A stretch of DNA of 64,000 nt from Paraburkholderia edwinii (GCF_019428685.1 NZ_CP080095.1:1054001-1118000), one strand, 5' to 3'; shown: positions 34,082 through 44,364, counted from the stretch's first letter. A program made the numbers and translations. The notes: generated by a model from the sequence alone, not told the origin.

Positions 34082-34519
34082 ATGGCCAGTATCCCTGTCG
34101 ACCCGTCCGCCTTTGCCGCTTTCGATATGCAGGAACTGACCGCCGAAACGTTCGACGCCGGCCTTCAGGCGGCCGGTGACGAACTGGCGGTGGTGTTTTT
34201 CTGGGGCTTCGACTGCTTTAACTGCGAGATCGCGAAGAAAGCAATGCTCGCGAAGCCCGACGAGATCCGCGCGCTCGGTCTGCGCTGGTTTCACAGCAAC
34301 GTGTACGAGCATCGCGAGCTGGGCCGCCGTTTCCTGCTGCATGGAGTGCCCACGTGGTTCTTCTTCCATCGGGGAAAGCGCCTTGGCCGCGCGACGGGCT
34401 GGCATGGCATCGCCCAGTTCGAAGCCGCTGTGGCAGCCGCCCGCGAGAAAATCCGCGCGGCGGAAAAGGATGACAGCGCGAGAAATAGTGAGGGCACCGG
34501 CGAGCGCATTGGCGATTGA
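34082..34519 (+). CDS. Thioredoxin-family protein between grpE and dnaK
   Basis: A 145-residue cytoplasmic thioredoxin-fold protein without a signal peptide. The active site is CFNC in VVFFWGFDCFNCEIAKKAM (near residue 45), unlike the CGPC of thioredoxin. The cis-Pro loop is in HGVPTWFFFHRGKRLGR. The C-terminal 20 residues are charged and probably disordered. It lies in the chaperone operon region, so a role in disulfide handling during stress is a reasonable inference. Substrate is unknown. Confidence 0.85.
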   Translation: MASIPVDPSAFAAFDMQELTAETFDAGLQAAGDELAVVFFWGFDCFNCEIAKKAMLAKPDEIRALGLRWFHSNVYEHRELGRRFLLHGVPTWFFFHRGKRLGRATGWHGIAQFEAAVAAAREKIRAAEKDDSARNSEGTGERIGD

Positions 34520-34550
34520 AAAAAATTAAAGACCGTATCGTGTTCAAGGT

Positions 34551-34579
34551 CTTGAAAACGCTGCCAGCGCACTTATTTT
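34551..34579 (+). promoter_or_regulatory. Possible sigma-32 promoter for dnaK
   Basis: CTTGAAA (34551-34557) is a perfect sigma-32 -35 element. The -10 region, CACTTATT/CTTATTTT at 34570-34579, is AT-rich but lacks the C-rich start of the consensus. It lies about 80 bp before the dnaK ATG. Confidence 0.45.
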
Positions 34580-34661
34580 GAGTGCAGGTATGAATTGAGG
34601 GGCGGGGCGACCGGCAGATAACGGCGTTCCCGCAGCGATCAAAGTCAGGAGATTAGTAAAA

Positions 34662-36608
34662 ATGGGCAAGATTATCGGTATCGACCTCGGCACCACGAAC
34701 TCGTGCGTGGCGCTGATGGAAGGCAATCAGGTCAAGGTGATCGAGAACTCGGAAGGCGCTCGCACGACGCCGTCGATCATCGCGTACGTGGACGACAACG
34801 AAGTGCTCGTCGGCGCGCCTGCGAAACGCCAGTCGGTTACCAACCCGAAGAACACGCTGTACGCGGTCAAGCGCCTGATTGGTCGCCGCTTCGAAGAGAA
34901 GGAAGTTCAGAAGGACATCGGCCTGATGCCGTACAAGATCGTCAAGGCTGAAAACGGCGATGCATGGGTCGAGGCGCACGGCCAGAAGCTCGCGCCGCCG
35001 CAAATCTCCGCGGAAGTGCTGCGCAAGATGAAGAAGACGGCTGAGGACTACCTCGGCGAACCGGTTACGGAAGCGGTGATTACCGTGCCGGCGTACTTCA
35101 ACGACAGCCAGCGCCAGGCAACCAAGGATGCGGGCCGCATCGCCGGTCTCGAAGTGAAGCGGATCATCAACGAGCCGACCGCGGCCGCGCTCGCGTTCGG
35201 TCTCGACAAGGCCGAGAAGGGCGACCGCAAGATCGCGGTGTTCGACCTCGGCGGCGGTACGTTCGATATTTCGATTATCGAAATTGCCGATGTGGACGGC
35301 GAAATGCAGTTCGAAGTGCTGTCGACGAACGGCGATACGTTCCTCGGCGGTGAAGACTTCGACCAGCGCATCATCGATTACATCATCAGCGAGTTCAAGA
35401 AGGAGCAGGGCGTCGACCTGTCGAAGGACGTGCTCGCGCTGCAGCGCCTGAAGGAAGCGGCTGAAAAGGCGAAGATCGAACTGTCGTCGACGCAGCAGAC
35501 CGACATCAACCTGCCGTACATCACGGCGGACGCGTCGGGTCCGAAGCACTTGAACCTCAAGTTCACGCGCGCCAAACTCGAAGCGCTCGTCGAGGAGCTG
35601 ATCGAACGCACGATCGAACCGTGCCGCACCGCGATCAAGGATGCGGGTGTGAAGGTCGGCGAAATCGACGATGTGATCCTCGTCGGCGGCATGACGCGTA
35701 TGCCGAAGGTGCAGGAAAAGGTGAAGGAGTTCTTCGGCAAGGATCCGCGCCGCGACGTAAACCCGGACGAAGCGGTGGCAGTCGGTGCCGCGATCCAGGG
35801 CCAGGTGCTCTCGGGCGACCGCAAGGACGTGCTGCTGCTTGACGTGACCCCGCTGTCGCTCGGTATCGAGACGCTCGGCGGCGTGATGACGAAGATGATC
35901 AACAAGAACACCACGATCCCGACGAAGCACGCGCAGGTGTATTCGACGGCCGACGACAACCAGTCGGCGGTGACGATCAAGGTGTTCCAGGGCGAGCGCG
36001 AAATGGCAGCAGGCAACAAGCTGCTCGGCGAGTTCAACCTCGAAGGCATTCCGCCGGCACCGCGCGGCGTGCCGCAGATCGAAGTGAGCTTCGACATCGA
36101 CGCGAACGGTATCCTGCACGTCGGCGCGAAGGACAAGGCGACCGGCAAGGAAAACCGGATCACGATCAAGGCGAATTCGGGTCTGTCCGAAGCCGAGATC
36201 GAGAAGATGGTGAAGGACGCGGAAGCGAACGCCGAAGAAGATCACAAGCTACGTGAGCTGGCCGATGCCCGCAATCAGGGCGACGCGCTGGTCCACAGCA
36301 CGAAGAAGGCGCTCACCGAGTACGGCGACAAGCTCGACGCCGGTGAGAAGGAGAAGATCGAAGCGGCGTTGAAGGACCTCGAAGACACGCTGAAGAGCGG
36401 CTCGGCCGACAAGGCGGAGATCGACGCGAAGATCGAGACCGTGGCGACCGCATCGCAGAAGCTCGGCGAAAAGATGTATGCCGATATGCAGGCGGCGCAG
36501 GGTGCGGCCGGCGCGGCAGCAGGTGCTGCGGCTTCCGATGCTGCGTCGGGTGCCGAGAAGGCCGACGACGTCGTCGATGCGGACTTCAAGGAAGTGAAGA
36601 AGGACTAA
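34662..36608 (+). CDS. dnaK: Hsp70 chaperone DnaK
   Basis: A 648-residue Hsp70. The N-terminal ATPase domain begins [38 protein letters not shown] and [14 protein letters not shown] are the further Hsp70 signatures. The substrate-binding domain starts near residue 390 ([17 protein letters not shown]) and the lid ends in the Gly/Ala-rich tail and the acidic [14 protein letters not shown] at 34662 follows CAGGAG. It works with GrpE upstream and DnaJ downstream. Confidence 0.98.
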   Translation: MGKIIGIDLGTTNSCVALMEGNQVKVIENSEGARTTPSIIAYVDDNEVLVGAPAKRQSVTNPKNTLYAVKRLIGRRFEEKEVQKDIGLMPYKIVKAENGDAWVEAHGQKLAPPQISAEVLRKMKKTAEDYLGEPVTEAVITVPAYFNDSQRQATKDAGRIAGLEVKRIINEPTAAALAFGLDKAEKGDRKIAVFDLGGGTFDISIIEIADVDGEMQFEVLSTNGDTFLGGEDFDQRIIDYIISEFKKEQGVDLSKDVLALQRLKEAAEKAKIELSSTQQTDINLPYITADASGPKHLNLKFTRAKLEALVEELIERTIEPCRTAIKDAGVKVGEIDDVILVGGMTRMPKVQEKVKEFFGKDPRRDVNPDEAVAVGAAIQGQVLSGDRKDVLLLDVTPLSLGIETLGGVMTKMINKNTTIPTKHAQVYSTADDNQSAVTIKVFQGEREMAAGNKLLGEFNLEGIPPAPRGVPQIEVSFDIDANGILHVGAKDKATGKENRITIKANSGLSEAEIEKMVKDAEANAEEDHKLRELADARNQGDALVHSTKKALTEYGDKLDAGEKEKIEAALKDLEDTLKSGSADKAEIDAKIETVATASQKLGEKMYADMQAAQGAAGAAAGAAASDAASGAEKADDVVDADFKEVKKD

Positions 36609-36680
36609 GCCGGGGGTGCTGTCCGAGCCAGGCTGCGCGTGACTTGACCATGCGCGGCCTGGCTGTAAGACCTGCGGTCG

Positions 36681-36805
36681 ACCTTGGATCAAAGCGCTAG
36701 ATCGAAGCCTTGGATCAAAGCCTCGGATCGAACCCGAGGAAAAACCCGGGTTAAAAGCTGGGCTAAACCTGAGTTAAAACCTGGGTTGAAGCCTGATCGG
36801 AAGCC
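36681..36805 (+). repeat. Degenerate 12-13-bp repeat array between dnaK and dnaJ
   Basis: About ten imperfect units resembling GGATCAAAGCC, changing gradually to GGGTTAAAACCT, begin 73 bp after the dnaK stop. They account for most of the 368-bp gap before dnaJ. The remainder holds a weak GAGCC/GGCTC hairpin near 36826-36840 and nothing else supportable. Confidence 0.65.
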
Positions 36806-36976
36806 GCACGGAAAACGCGCCTGGTGAGCCTTCACGGCTCTCCGGGCACATTTGTTTTATGGCAGGCATGGTTTCGCAGCGGCAGACAGGCGCGAAGCCA
36901 GCGCCGGACGAGTCGCTAGACTCCAGCATTCATGAGGAGCCGCCGCGTTGCAGTGCGCGGAGGGCGTTGAACCGAT

Positions 36977-38113
36977 ATGGCGAAACGGGATTACTACGAG
37001 GTTCTGGGCGTCGCGAAGAACGCGAGCGACGACGAGATCAAGAAGTCTTATCGCAAGCTCGCGATGAAGTACCACCCCGACCGCAATCCGGGCAACAAGG
37101 ATGCGGAAGAGCATTTCAAGGAAGCCAAAGAGGCTTATGAAATGCTCTCGGATTCGCAGAAGCGCGGCGCGTACGACCAGTACGGCCACGCGGGTGTCGA
37201 TCCGAACATGGGAGCGGCGGGCGCGCAGGGCTTCGGCGGTTTTGCCGACGCGTTCGGCGATATCTTCGGCGACATCTTCGGCCAGGCGGCCGGCGGCGGC
37301 GGCCGCGGCGGACGCGCCGGTCCGCAGGTCTACCGCGGCGCGGATCTGCGCTACAGCATGGAAATCACGCTCGAGCAGGCGGCGCACGGCTACGACACGC
37401 AAATCCGCGTGCCGAGCTGGGTGTCTTGCGAGGTGTGCCACGGTTCGGGCGCGAAGCCCGGCACGAAACCGGAAACCTGCCCGACCTGTAGCGGCACGGG
37501 CACCGTGCGGATGTCGCAAGGTTTCTTCAGCATCCAGCAGACGTGCCCGAAGTGCCACGGCACCGGCACGTATATTCCCGAGCCTTGCACGCACTGCCAC
37601 GGCGCAGGCAAGACGAAGGAAACCAAGACGCTCGAAGTGAAGATCCCGGCCGGCATCGATGACGGCATGCGCATCCGCTCGGCCGGCAACGGCGAGCCGG
37701 GCATCAACGGTGGCCCGTCGGGCGATCTGTACGTCGAGATTCACATCAAGCCGCACTCGGTCTTCGAGCGCGACGGCGACGACCTGCATTGCCAGATGCC
37801 GATCCCGTTCACGACGGCGGCACTGGGCGGCGAGATCGAGGTGCCGACGCTCGCCGGCCGCGCGAGCTTCACCGTGCCGGAAGGCACGCAGTCGGGTAAA
37901 ACCTTCCGCCTGCGCGCCAAGGGTATCAAGGGCTTGCGTTCGAGCATCGCCGGCGACCTGTACGTGCACGTCCAGGTCGAGACGCCGGTCAAGCTTACCG
38001 ACACGCAGCGCGATCTCCTGCAGCAATTCGAGAAGTCGCTTGTCGAAGGCGGCGCGCGACATAGTCCGCAAAGTAAGAGCTGGTTTGATCGGGTCAAGAG
38101 CTTTTTCGATTAA
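36977..38113 (+). CDS. dnaJ: Hsp40 co-chaperone DnaJ
   Basis: A 378-residue full-length DnaJ. The J domain (residues 1-70) has the HPD motif in [11 protein letters not shown], followed by a Gly/Phe-rich region (about 75-115). Four zinc-finger repeats are present: [24 protein letters not shown] and CTHCHGAG. The C-terminal substrate-binding domains follow. It stimulates the DnaK ATPase. The ATG at 36977 is standard. Confidence 0.97.
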   Translation: MAKRDYYEVLGVAKNASDDEIKKSYRKLAMKYHPDRNPGNKDAEEHFKEAKEAYEMLSDSQKRGAYDQYGHAGVDPNMGAAGAQGFGGFADAFGDIFGDIFGQAAGGGGRGGRAGPQVYRGADLRYSMEITLEQAAHGYDTQIRVPSWVSCEVCHGSGAKPGTKPETCPTCSGTGTVRMSQGFFSIQQTCPKCHGTGTYIPEPCTHCHGAGKTKETKTLEVKIPAGIDDGMRIRSAGNGEPGINGGPSGDLYVEIHIKPHSVFERDGDDLHCQMPIPFTTAALGGEIEVPTLAGRASFTVPEGTQSGKTFRLRAKGIKGLRSSIAGDLYVHVQVETPVKLTDTQRDLLQQFEKSLVEGGARHSPQSKSWFDRVKSFFD

Positions 38114-38133
38114 ATTCGAATTAGTGCAACTTG

Positions 38134-40053
38134 ATGTCGGCGGTACCTATGGCGGTTGATGACCCGCATGCCGTATTTGCGCTGCTCGACGATTGCAACT
38201 CGACTGCGGTTCGCCGATCGAGTCGTCTATACACGGGCTTTCGCCATGAGCGCGTGTGCACCAGCAGCGCGCAGCTCGACGCCGTCTGCGAGGCCGCCGC
38301 CGATGATGCTCGCCGTGGTCTGCATGCGGTCGTGATCGCGGACTACGAATTCGGCCGCAACCTCGTCCTCACCAAAACAACGCAGCGCGCCGGTGTCCAC
38401 GGTGGTGTCAATTCGGAGACACCTGGCGCGCTGCGTTTTCTATTGTTCGATCAGTGCGTGAAGCTCTCGCGCGACGAAGTCGACGCGTGGCTCGTGCAGC
38501 GTGATAGCGGCGCGGTCGAGCCGTCGGTCGCGGGCACGGGTGGCGTGCGCGCGAGCGTCGACTATCCGGAGTTCGAGCGCGCGATCGGCGCGATTCACGA
38601 CGCGCTGCGCGCCGGCGACTCGTATCAGGTCAACTACACGTACCGGCTCGGGTTCGACGTCTTCGGACCGCCGGCCGCGCTGTTCCGGCGGCTGCGCGCG
38701 CGGCAGACGGTGCAGTACGGCGCGCTTGTCGCCATGCCGGGCGGGCGGTGGGTGTTGTCGTGTTCGCCGGAGCTCTTTATCGAAAAGAAGAGCGGCGCAC
38801 TGCGCGCGCGGCCAATGAAGGGCACCGCGCCGCGCTCGCGCGATCCGGACGCCGACCGCGCGGCCGCCGATTTTCTCGCTCACGATCCGAAGAACCGTGC
38901 CGAGAACGTGATGATCGTCGACCTGCTGCGCAACGATCTGTCGCGCGTCGCGGAGACCGGCTCGGTCAAGGTGCCCGCGCTGTTCTCGGTCGAGCCCTAC
39001 GAATCGGTGTTGCAGATGACGTCGACGGTGACCGCGCTGCTGCGGCCGCGCACGTCGTTCGCCGATATCCTGCGCGCGCTCTTTCCGTGCGGATCGATCA
39101 CCGGCGCGCCGAAGCACCAGACGATGCAGCTGATCGACGTGCTCGAAAGCACGCCGCGCGGCCTCTACACCGGCGCGATCGGCTGGCTCGATGCGCCGGC
39201 ACAGCCGATGGCGCCGGCCACGCAGCGCTGCGGCGATTTTTGCCTGTCGGTGGCGATTCGCACGTTGACGCTCGACCCATCGCCTCGGCAAAACAGCATC
39301 TACCACGGCACGCTAGGCATCGGCGCGGGCATCGTGCTCGATAGCGTCGCGGCCGACGAATATGCGGAGTGTCAATTGAAGGCGCGATTCCTGACCGAAG
39401 CCGATCCGGGCTTCCAGCTGTTCGAAACGATGTACGCGACGCGCGAGGCGGGCGTGCGCCATATCGACCGCCATCTTGCGCGCATTGGCGCGAGCGCTGC
39501 GTGGCTCGGCTTCCGGTTCGACGAAGCTGCGGTTCGCGCGCGGCTCGACGCGCACTGCGCTGCGCTGCAGGCCGGCCAGCCGCACCGCATGCGGCTCGTG
39601 CTCGACAAGGCCGGTGCGGTCGAAGTGACCGTGGCGCCGCTGATGCCGCTGGCGGAGGAAAGCGTCGGCGTGCTGCTCGGCCCGGCGCACGGATTTGCGA
39701 ATGTGCAGTCGGACGATCCGCTGCTGCATCACAAGACCACGCGCCGCGCCGAATACGATCGCGGCTGGCGCGAGGCGGAAGCGATGGATGCGTTCGACAC
39801 GCTCTTCTTTAACGAACGCGGCGAGCTGACCGAAGGCGGCCGGTCGAACGTATTCGTGAAGCTCGAAGGAAAGTGGTGGACGCCGCCGCTAGCGTGCGGC
39901 GTACTGCCGGGCGTGATGCGCGCGGTGCTGCTCGATGACGTGGACATGGCGGCCGCCGAGCGCGTGCTGACGCGCGACGATGTGATCGGCGCCGATGCGC
40001 TTCTGATCTGCAACGCGCTGCGTGGCGCAGTGCCGGCGCGGATCGTCGGTTGA
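38134..40053 (+). CDS. pabB: Fused aminodeoxychorismate synthase component I and aminodeoxychorismate lyase (PabB-PabC)
   Basis: A 639-residue fusion in 4-aminobenzoate and folate synthesis. Residues 1 to about 425 are the chorismate-binding PabB domain (RPMKGTAPRSRDPDADRAA, RAENVMIVDLLRNDLSRVAE, PCGSITGAPKHQTM). The rest is a PLP-dependent lyase domain of the aminotransferase IV fold (FQLFETMYATREAGVRHIDR, HHKTTRRAEYDRG, ELTEGGRSNVF), so one protein could convert chorismate to 4-aminobenzoate given PabA. ATG at 38134 lacks a clear ribosome binding site; ATG at 38149 and TTG at 38131 are alternatives. Confidence 0.9.
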   Translation: MSAVPMAVDDPHAVFALLDDCNSTAVRRSSRLYTGFRHERVCTSSAQLDAVCEAAADDARRGLHAVVIADYEFGRNLVLTKTTQRAGVHGGVNSETPGALRFLLFDQCVKLSRDEVDAWLVQRDSGAVEPSVAGTGGVRASVDYPEFERAIGAIHDALRAGDSYQVNYTYRLGFDVFGPPAALFRRLRARQTVQYGALVAMPGGRWVLSCSPELFIEKKSGALRARPMKGTAPRSRDPDADRAAADFLAHDPKNRAENVMIVDLLRNDLSRVAETGSVKVPALFSVEPYESVLQMTSTVTALLRPRTSFADILRALFPCGSITGAPKHQTMQLIDVLESTPRGLYTGAIGWLDAPAQPMAPATQRCGDFCLSVAIRTLTLDPSPRQNSIYHGTLGIGAGIVLDSVAADEYAECQLKARFLTEADPGFQLFETMYATREAGVRHIDRHLARIGASAAWLGFRFDEAAVRARLDAHCAALQAGQPHRMRLVLDKAGAVEVTVAPLMPLAEESVGVLLGPAHGFANVQSDDPLLHHKTTRRAEYDRGWREAEAMDAFDTLFFNERGELTEGGRSNVFVKLEGKWWTPPLACGVLPGVMRAVLLDDVDMAAAERVLTRDDVIGADALLICNALRGAVPARIVG

Positions 40054-40400
40054 GATCAGTTGAGCTGGGCTGTATGGGACGGAGACGCTGAACCGAATCG
40101 GGCTAGATCGGGCCGCCGGCGAAGTTCGCAAACCCGGCGCGCGCAAAGCGCGCGGTGAGTCGGTGAAAGCAGGCAACTCACGACTGACGCGCATACACAA
40201 GACGCGCGATCCAGGCGATAAAGCGCGCATGCCACGTCGCATCGCGCATATCATGAGGCGCACAGTCGTGATGGCGAATGCTCGCGATGTCGATCAGGCA
40301 GAAGGGGCTCACGTTCATCTCCTTGCGTGCGCGGCGCTGCCGCGGCAAAAAGACAACGAAGATAAACGCGCGCATTTGCAGGGTGAATCGGAGCGCTCCT
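40054..40400. other. Convergent pabB-panB gap, no gene recognised
   Basis: About 350 bp. The first bases repeat the region of the pabB stop once (GTTGAGATCA, GTTGAGCTGG). Open frames of about 80 codons cross it on both strands, but none has a ribosome binding site, family signature or typical codon pattern. Confidence 0.5.
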
Positions 40401-40460
40401 AATCGACGCAATCCCGGAGGCAAACCCAGACTCAAACCCCGAAGCAAACCCGGACGCTAA
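40401..40460 (-). repeat. 12-bp x4-5 tandem repeat directly after the panB stop
   Basis: Read on the minus strand, units TTAGCGTCCGGG, TTTGCTTCGGGG, TTTGAGTCTGGG and TTTGCCTCCGGG (40460 down to 40413) and a degenerate fifth (to 40401) start one base after the panB TGA. No terminator is visible. Confidence 0.8.
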
Positions 40461-40461
40461 A

Positions 40462-41277
40462 TCAGAACGTATGCTCGGCGGCTGGGAACAACCCATCCTT
40501 CACTTCGCGCACATATGCCTCGATCGCAGCGAGAATGCTCGAGCTGCCCTGCATGAAATCCTTCACGAAGCGCGGACGCTTGCCCGGAAAAATACCGAGC
40601 ATATCGTGCAGCACGAGCACCTGACCCGAACAGTCGATGCCCGCGCCGATGCCGATCGTCGGAATTTTCAACTGCTTCGTCACTTCGGCGGCAAGCCGCG
40701 ACGGCACCGCTTCGATCACCATCAACTGCGCGCCGGCGTCCTGCAACGCGCGCGCATCGCGCAGCAACTGGCTCGCGCCCGCTTCGGTCTTGCCCTGCAC
40801 CTTGAAGCCGCCAAACGCGTGCACCGACTGCGGCGTAAGCCCGATGTGCGCGCACACGGGTACCGCGCGGTCGACGAGAAACCGCACGATGTCCGCCGCC
40901 CATTCGCCACCCTCGAGCTTCACCATCTGCGCGCCCGCGCGCATCAGCGTGACGGCGTTCGCAAACGCGTCGGCGGCCGTGCCGTAAGTGCCGAACGGCA
41001 GATCCGCGACGATCAGCGCCGACGGACGCGCGCGCGCGACGCAGGCCGTGTGGTACGCGATGTCTTCGAGCGTGACCGGCAGCGTGGTGGCCTGGCCTTG
41101 CAGCACGTTGCCGAGCGAATCGCCGATCAGCAGCGAATCGACACCCGCATGATCGAGCAGCGACGCGAAGCTCGCGTCGTAGCAGGTCAGCATCGCGATC
41201 TTTTCCCCGGCTTCGCGCATCGCCTGAAGTTTCGGCACGGTGATCGCGTTGCGGCTCGTTTCCTGCAAGTAGGTCAT
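40462..41277 (-). CDS. panB: 3-methyl-2-oxobutanoate hydroxymethyltransferase
   Basis: A 271-residue enzyme that makes ketopantoate for pantothenate and CoA. Conserved blocks include [39 protein letters not shown] and [18 protein letters not shown] with [20 protein letters not shown]. Length and start are normal. It is the last gene of a minus-strand run from perM/hda and starts 49 bp after the deoxynucleoside kinase gene. A 12-bp tandem repeat follows its stop. Confidence 0.96.
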   Translation of the reverse strand: MTYLQETSRNAITVPKLQAMREAGEKIAMLTCYDASFASLLDHAGVDSLLIGDSLGNVLQGQATTLPVTLEDIAYHTACVARARPSALIVADLPFGTYGTAADAFANAVTLMRAGAQMVKLEGGEWAADIVRFLVDRAVPVCAHIGLTPQSVHAFGGFKVQGKTEAGASQLLRDARALQDAGAQLMVIEAVPSRLAAEVTKQLKIPTIGIGAGIDCSGQVLVLHDMLGIFPGKRPRFVKDFMQGSSSILAAIEAYVREVKDGLFPAAEHTF

Positions 41278-41326
41278 GGGGCAATCCGTTCGTTGAAGAG
41301 GGAAACGCGGGAAGCAGGGACGCGCT

Positions 41327-42025
41327 TTATAGCGACGTGCCCTTGACGAAGAATTCCTTGCGGCCGCGCATCGTCTCGATACGTTCGACCAGCAGCGCGA
41401 GGTCGGCGTTCGATTCGATCGGGTTCAGATGTTCGGCGTTGACCGTCAGCACCGGCGTGCGGTCGTAGTGATAGAAGAACTCGTTGTACGCATCGCACAG
41501 TGCGCGCAAATAGGCGTCCGAGATCTGCAGTTCCATCGGCACGGCGCGCTTCTGGATGCGCGAAAACAGCACCTCGGGACTGGCCTGCAGGTACACGACG
41601 AGATCGGGCGCCGGCCCATCGGCTTCGAGCCGCGCGGCAAGCGCGCGATACAGCTGCCACTCGTCGTCCTTCAGCGTCAGGCGCGCGAAGATGCCGTTCT
41701 TCTGCGTGATGAAATCGGTAATGAGCGGCGTGCCGGCCGCCTGCAGCGCGGCGATCTCCTGAACCTGCTGGGTGCGCTGCAGCGCAAAGCTCAGCTGCGC
41801 GGGCAGCGCATAGCGCGCGGTGTCGCGGTAGAAGCGTTCGAGAAACGGGTTGTCCTGCGGCCGTTCGAACAGCATCTGCATCGACCAGCGTTCGGCAAGA
41901 CGCGTCGCGAGCGACGTCTTGCCGACGCCGATCGGCCCTTCGATGGCCAGATACCCGTACGGCGGGCGCATGGCCGGGGCGGTGACCGTAAGCGGTGCGA
42001 TCGTGCTCAGCGGCGACGCGGTCAT
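41327..42025 (-). CDS. Deoxynucleoside kinase (dNK family)
   Basis: A 232-residue kinase of the deoxyadenosine/deoxycytidine/deoxyguanosine kinase family. The P-loop is in [19 protein letters not shown] (near residue 25), the DRS-like region is replaced by [16 protein letters not shown], and the substrate segment [15 protein letters not shown] follows. It would phosphorylate salvaged deoxynucleosides. The ATG at 42025 overlaps the folK stop by 4 bp (ATGA), which favours this start over 42031. Exact nucleoside preference is unknown. Confidence 0.88.
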   Translation of the reverse strand: MTASPLSTIAPLTVTAPAMRPPYGYLAIEGPIGVGKTSLATRLAERWSMQMLFERPQDNPFLERFYRDTARYALPAQLSFALQRTQQVQEIAALQAAGTPLITDFITQKNGIFARLTLKDDEWQLYRALAARLEADGPAPDLVVYLQASPEVLFSRIQKRAVPMELQISDAYLRALCDAYNEFFYHYDRTPVLTVNAEHLNPIESNADLALLVERIETMRGRKEFFVKGTSL

Positions 42026-42588
42026 GAGCAACCGCCCTTGTCCGGTCCGCCGGGATCCAGATTGCTGGTTTTATTACCGCTCAGGGCGGCAAGCGTGGGA
42101 CACAAACACGCGGCCTTCACCTTCTCGATGCGCTGCGCTGCAACCGCCTCGAGAAAATCCTGCGCGCGGCCGCGTTGCGGAATGATCAGCGACGGGTCGA
42201 TCTCGACGAGCGGCACGAGCGCGAACGCGCGCTCGGTCAGCCGCGGATGCGGCACAGTCAGATCCGGTTCGTCGATGCAATGCTCGCCGAACAGCAGGAT
42301 GTCGAGATCGAGCGTGCGCGGCGCATTGCGATACGGCCGTTCGCGGCCGAAGTGCGTTTCGATCTTGTGGCAAAGCGCGAGCAGATGACGTACCGGCAAC
42401 GCCGTCTCGAGCTTCACGGCGAGGTTGAAATAGTCATCGCCGCCCGCGTCGATGGGGGCAGTGCGATACAGGCTGGACTTCGCGACCACGGTGATCGCGT
42501 GCTGCTGTGCGAGGCACACCACCGCGTCTTTCAGGGTCTGGCGCGCATCCCCGAGGTTTGCGCCAAGGCCGAGATAGGCAACCGTCAT
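42022..42588 (-). CDS. folK: 2-amino-4-hydroxy-6-hydroxymethyldihydropteridine pyrophosphokinase
   Basis: A 188-residue HPPK of folate synthesis. The signature RTLDLDILLFGE is present, with YLGLGANLGDARQTL at the N-terminus and VPHPRLTERAFALVPLVEI after it. The C-terminus is longer than usual by about 25 residues. It is coupled to the deoxynucleoside kinase gene by a 4-bp overlap and lies downstream of pcnB, the common pcnB-folK order. Confidence 0.95.
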   Translation of the reverse strand: MTVAYLGLGANLGDARQTLKDAVVCLAQQHAITVVAKSSLYRTAPIDAGGDDYFNLAVKLETALPVRHLLALCHKIETHFGRERPYRNAPRTLDLDILLFGEHCIDEPDLTVPHPRLTERAFALVPLVEIDPSLIIPQRGRAQDFLEAVAAQRIEKVKAACLCPTLAALSGNKTSNLDPGGPDKGGCS

Positions 42589-42636
42589 GGCATCACTTCC
42601 TACGACTTTCGTTCGACGGCTTCCGCCGGAATCGCG

Positions 42637-44364
42637 TCAGTCTTCGTGTGTGCCGTTCGGGCTCACATCCTTGACTTCGCGGTTGCCTGCGGGCGTGCCG
42701 CCCTCCATACCGTCGCCCGCCTTGCGGTTTCTGGCGCCACCTCCGCGCCGCCGTCGTTTTCTGGGCGTCCGGTCCTTCCCGCCTTGCGTGAGCAATGCTT
42801 CACGCGCGGCAGCGTCTCCGTTAATGAATTCTGTCCACCACGTAGCGACCGACTCGTCCAGTTCACCGGATTCGCTGCGCAGCAGGAGGAAATCATACCC
42901 CGCTCTAAATCTTTGGTGTTCGATCAGCTTCAACGCGCTGCGTCCGGAGCGCCGCTCAAGACGCATCTGCAGCCCCCAGATTTCGCGCATATCGGCCGAG
43001 AAGCGCTTGTGAATCGCGAGTTTCTCGGTCTGCATATCGAGCACATCATCCATCGCGCGATGCAGCGCCGGCACCGGCAACTCGCCGTTCGCTTCGTATT
43101 GCTGCCAGCGCTGCTGCACGTCGTGCCACAACAGCGTGGCGAACAGGAAGCCCGGCGACACCGGCTTGCCTGCCATCACGCGCGCATCGGTCTTGTTGAG
43201 CGCAAGCGTGATGAAGCGCTCGCCGTGCGGCTGTTCGAGCACGACATCGAGCAGCGGCAGGAGACCATGATGCAGGCCTTCCTTGCGCAGCCGCTGCAGG
43301 CAGGCGAGCGCATGGCCTGACAGCAGCAGCTTCAGCATCTCGTCGAAGAGACGTGCCGCAGGCACATTGTTGATCAGATCGGCAAGCGACGTGATCGGCG
43401 CGCGCGTCGCATCGTCGATTTCGAAGCCGAGCTTCGCCGCGAAACGGACGACGCGCAGCATACGCACCGGATCTTCGCGAAAGCGCGTCACCGGGTCGCC
43501 GATCATCCGCAACAGACGCGCGCGCACATCGGCCATGCCGTTGTGGTAATCGAGCACCGTCTGCGTCGCGGGGTCGTAATACATCGCGTTGATCGTGAAG
43601 TCGCGTCGCGTCGCGTCTTCGTGCTGCTCGCCCCAGACATTGTCGCGCAGCACGCGTCCGCTTGCATCGACCGCATGCGTGCGACGATCGAGCTCGTCGC
43701 GCCGCAGGCGTCGCGGCGGCGCGGCAGGCGCTGCAGGCGCGGACGCATCCGTGTCACCATCAGCATCGGATTCGGGCGCGTGGGCAGGCGCAGCCGCGGC
43801 CGCCGGCGGATCGACGAGGGCACGGAACGTCGATGTCTCGATGATTTCCTGGCCGAACTGCACATGCACGATCTGGAAACGCCGCCCGATGATGCGCGCG
43901 CGGCGAAACAGCCGCTGCACCTGTTCGGGCGTCGCGTCGGTCGCGACGTCGAAGTCTTTCGGCGCAATGCCGAGCAGCAGGTCGCGCACCGCGCCGCCGA
44001 CGATAAACGCGCGAAAGCCCGCCTGCTGCAGGCCTTCGGTTACGCGGATCGCGTTTCGGGAGATCAATGTGGGGTCGATGCCGTGAATGTCCGACGCGAT
44101 GATCACGGGCAGGTTCGGGTCGCGCGCGCCTTCTCCCTTAGCCGCGCTGCCGGCCCGTGCGGGCTTGCGCCGCGAGCGGGCTGAAGATGCAGCCGAAGCG
44201 GAACCTGAGGCGCCGGCGGGCGCACCGCGCGGCGGCGGATTCTCGACGCGTTCGGCCGCGGCGTTGTCTTCTTCGTGCGGAGAGTCGGACGGGTCTTCGT
44301 CGGCGAGGTTGTCGGCGTCCGCCCGGTCTTGTCCGAACAGCTTGCGAATGAGTTTTTTGATCAC
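42637..44364 (-). CDS. pcnB: Poly(A) polymerase PcnB
   Basis: A 575-residue nucleotidyltransferase that adds A tails to RNA and promotes decay. The catalytic motif FIVGGAVRDLLLGIAPKDFDVATD and the RRARIIGRRFQIVHV region are clear. The N-terminal 60 residues and the C-terminus are charged and probably disordered, with an Ala/Pro/Asp insert near residue 205. It starts with GTG at 44364 (MIKKLIRKLFG), overlapping the HAD gene stop by 4 bp (GTGA), which supports this start over a long upstream extension. Confidence 0.93.
   Translation of the reverse strand: MIKKLIRKLFGQDRADADNLADEDPSDSPHEEDNAAAERVENPPPRGAPAGASGSASAASSARSRRKPARAGSAAKGEGARDPNLPVIIASDIHGIDPTLISRNAIRVTEGLQQAGFRAFIVGGAVRDLLLGIAPKDFDVATDATPEQVQRLFRRARIIGRRFQIVHVQFGQEIIETSTFRALVDPPAAAAAPAHAPESDADGDTDASAPAAPAAPPRRLRRDELDRRTHAVDASGRVLRDNVWGEQHEDATRRDFTINAMYYDPATQTVLDYHNGMADVRARLLRMIGDPVTRFREDPVRMLRVVRFAAKLGFEIDDATRAPITSLADLINNVPAARLFDEMLKLLLSGHALACLQRLRKEGLHHGLLPLLDVVLEQPHGERFITLALNKTDARVMAGKPVSPGFLFATLLWHDVQQRWQQYEANGELPVPALHRAMDDVLDMQTEKLAIHKRFSADMREIWGLQMRLERRSGRSALKLIEHQRFRAGYDFLLLRSESGELDESVATWWTEFINGDAAAREALLTQGGKDRTPRKRRRRGGGARNRKAGDGMEGGTPAGNREVKDVSPNGTHED

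Noticed and set aside
34569..34585. GCACT-N7-AGTGC inverted repeat upstream of dnaK, considered as a CIRCE element
   Set aside because: CIRCE needs TTAGCACTC-N9-GAGTGCTAA; both the arms and the spacing differ here.
36681..36805. Repeat array after dnaK considered as a CRISPR array
   Set aside because: Units are 12-13 bp, directly adjacent and degenerate, with no unique spacers and no cas genes.
40163..40447. Open frames of about 80-90 codons on both strands in the pabB-panB gap
   Set aside because: No ribosome binding site, no recognisable family, and the minus-strand one runs through the repeat array.
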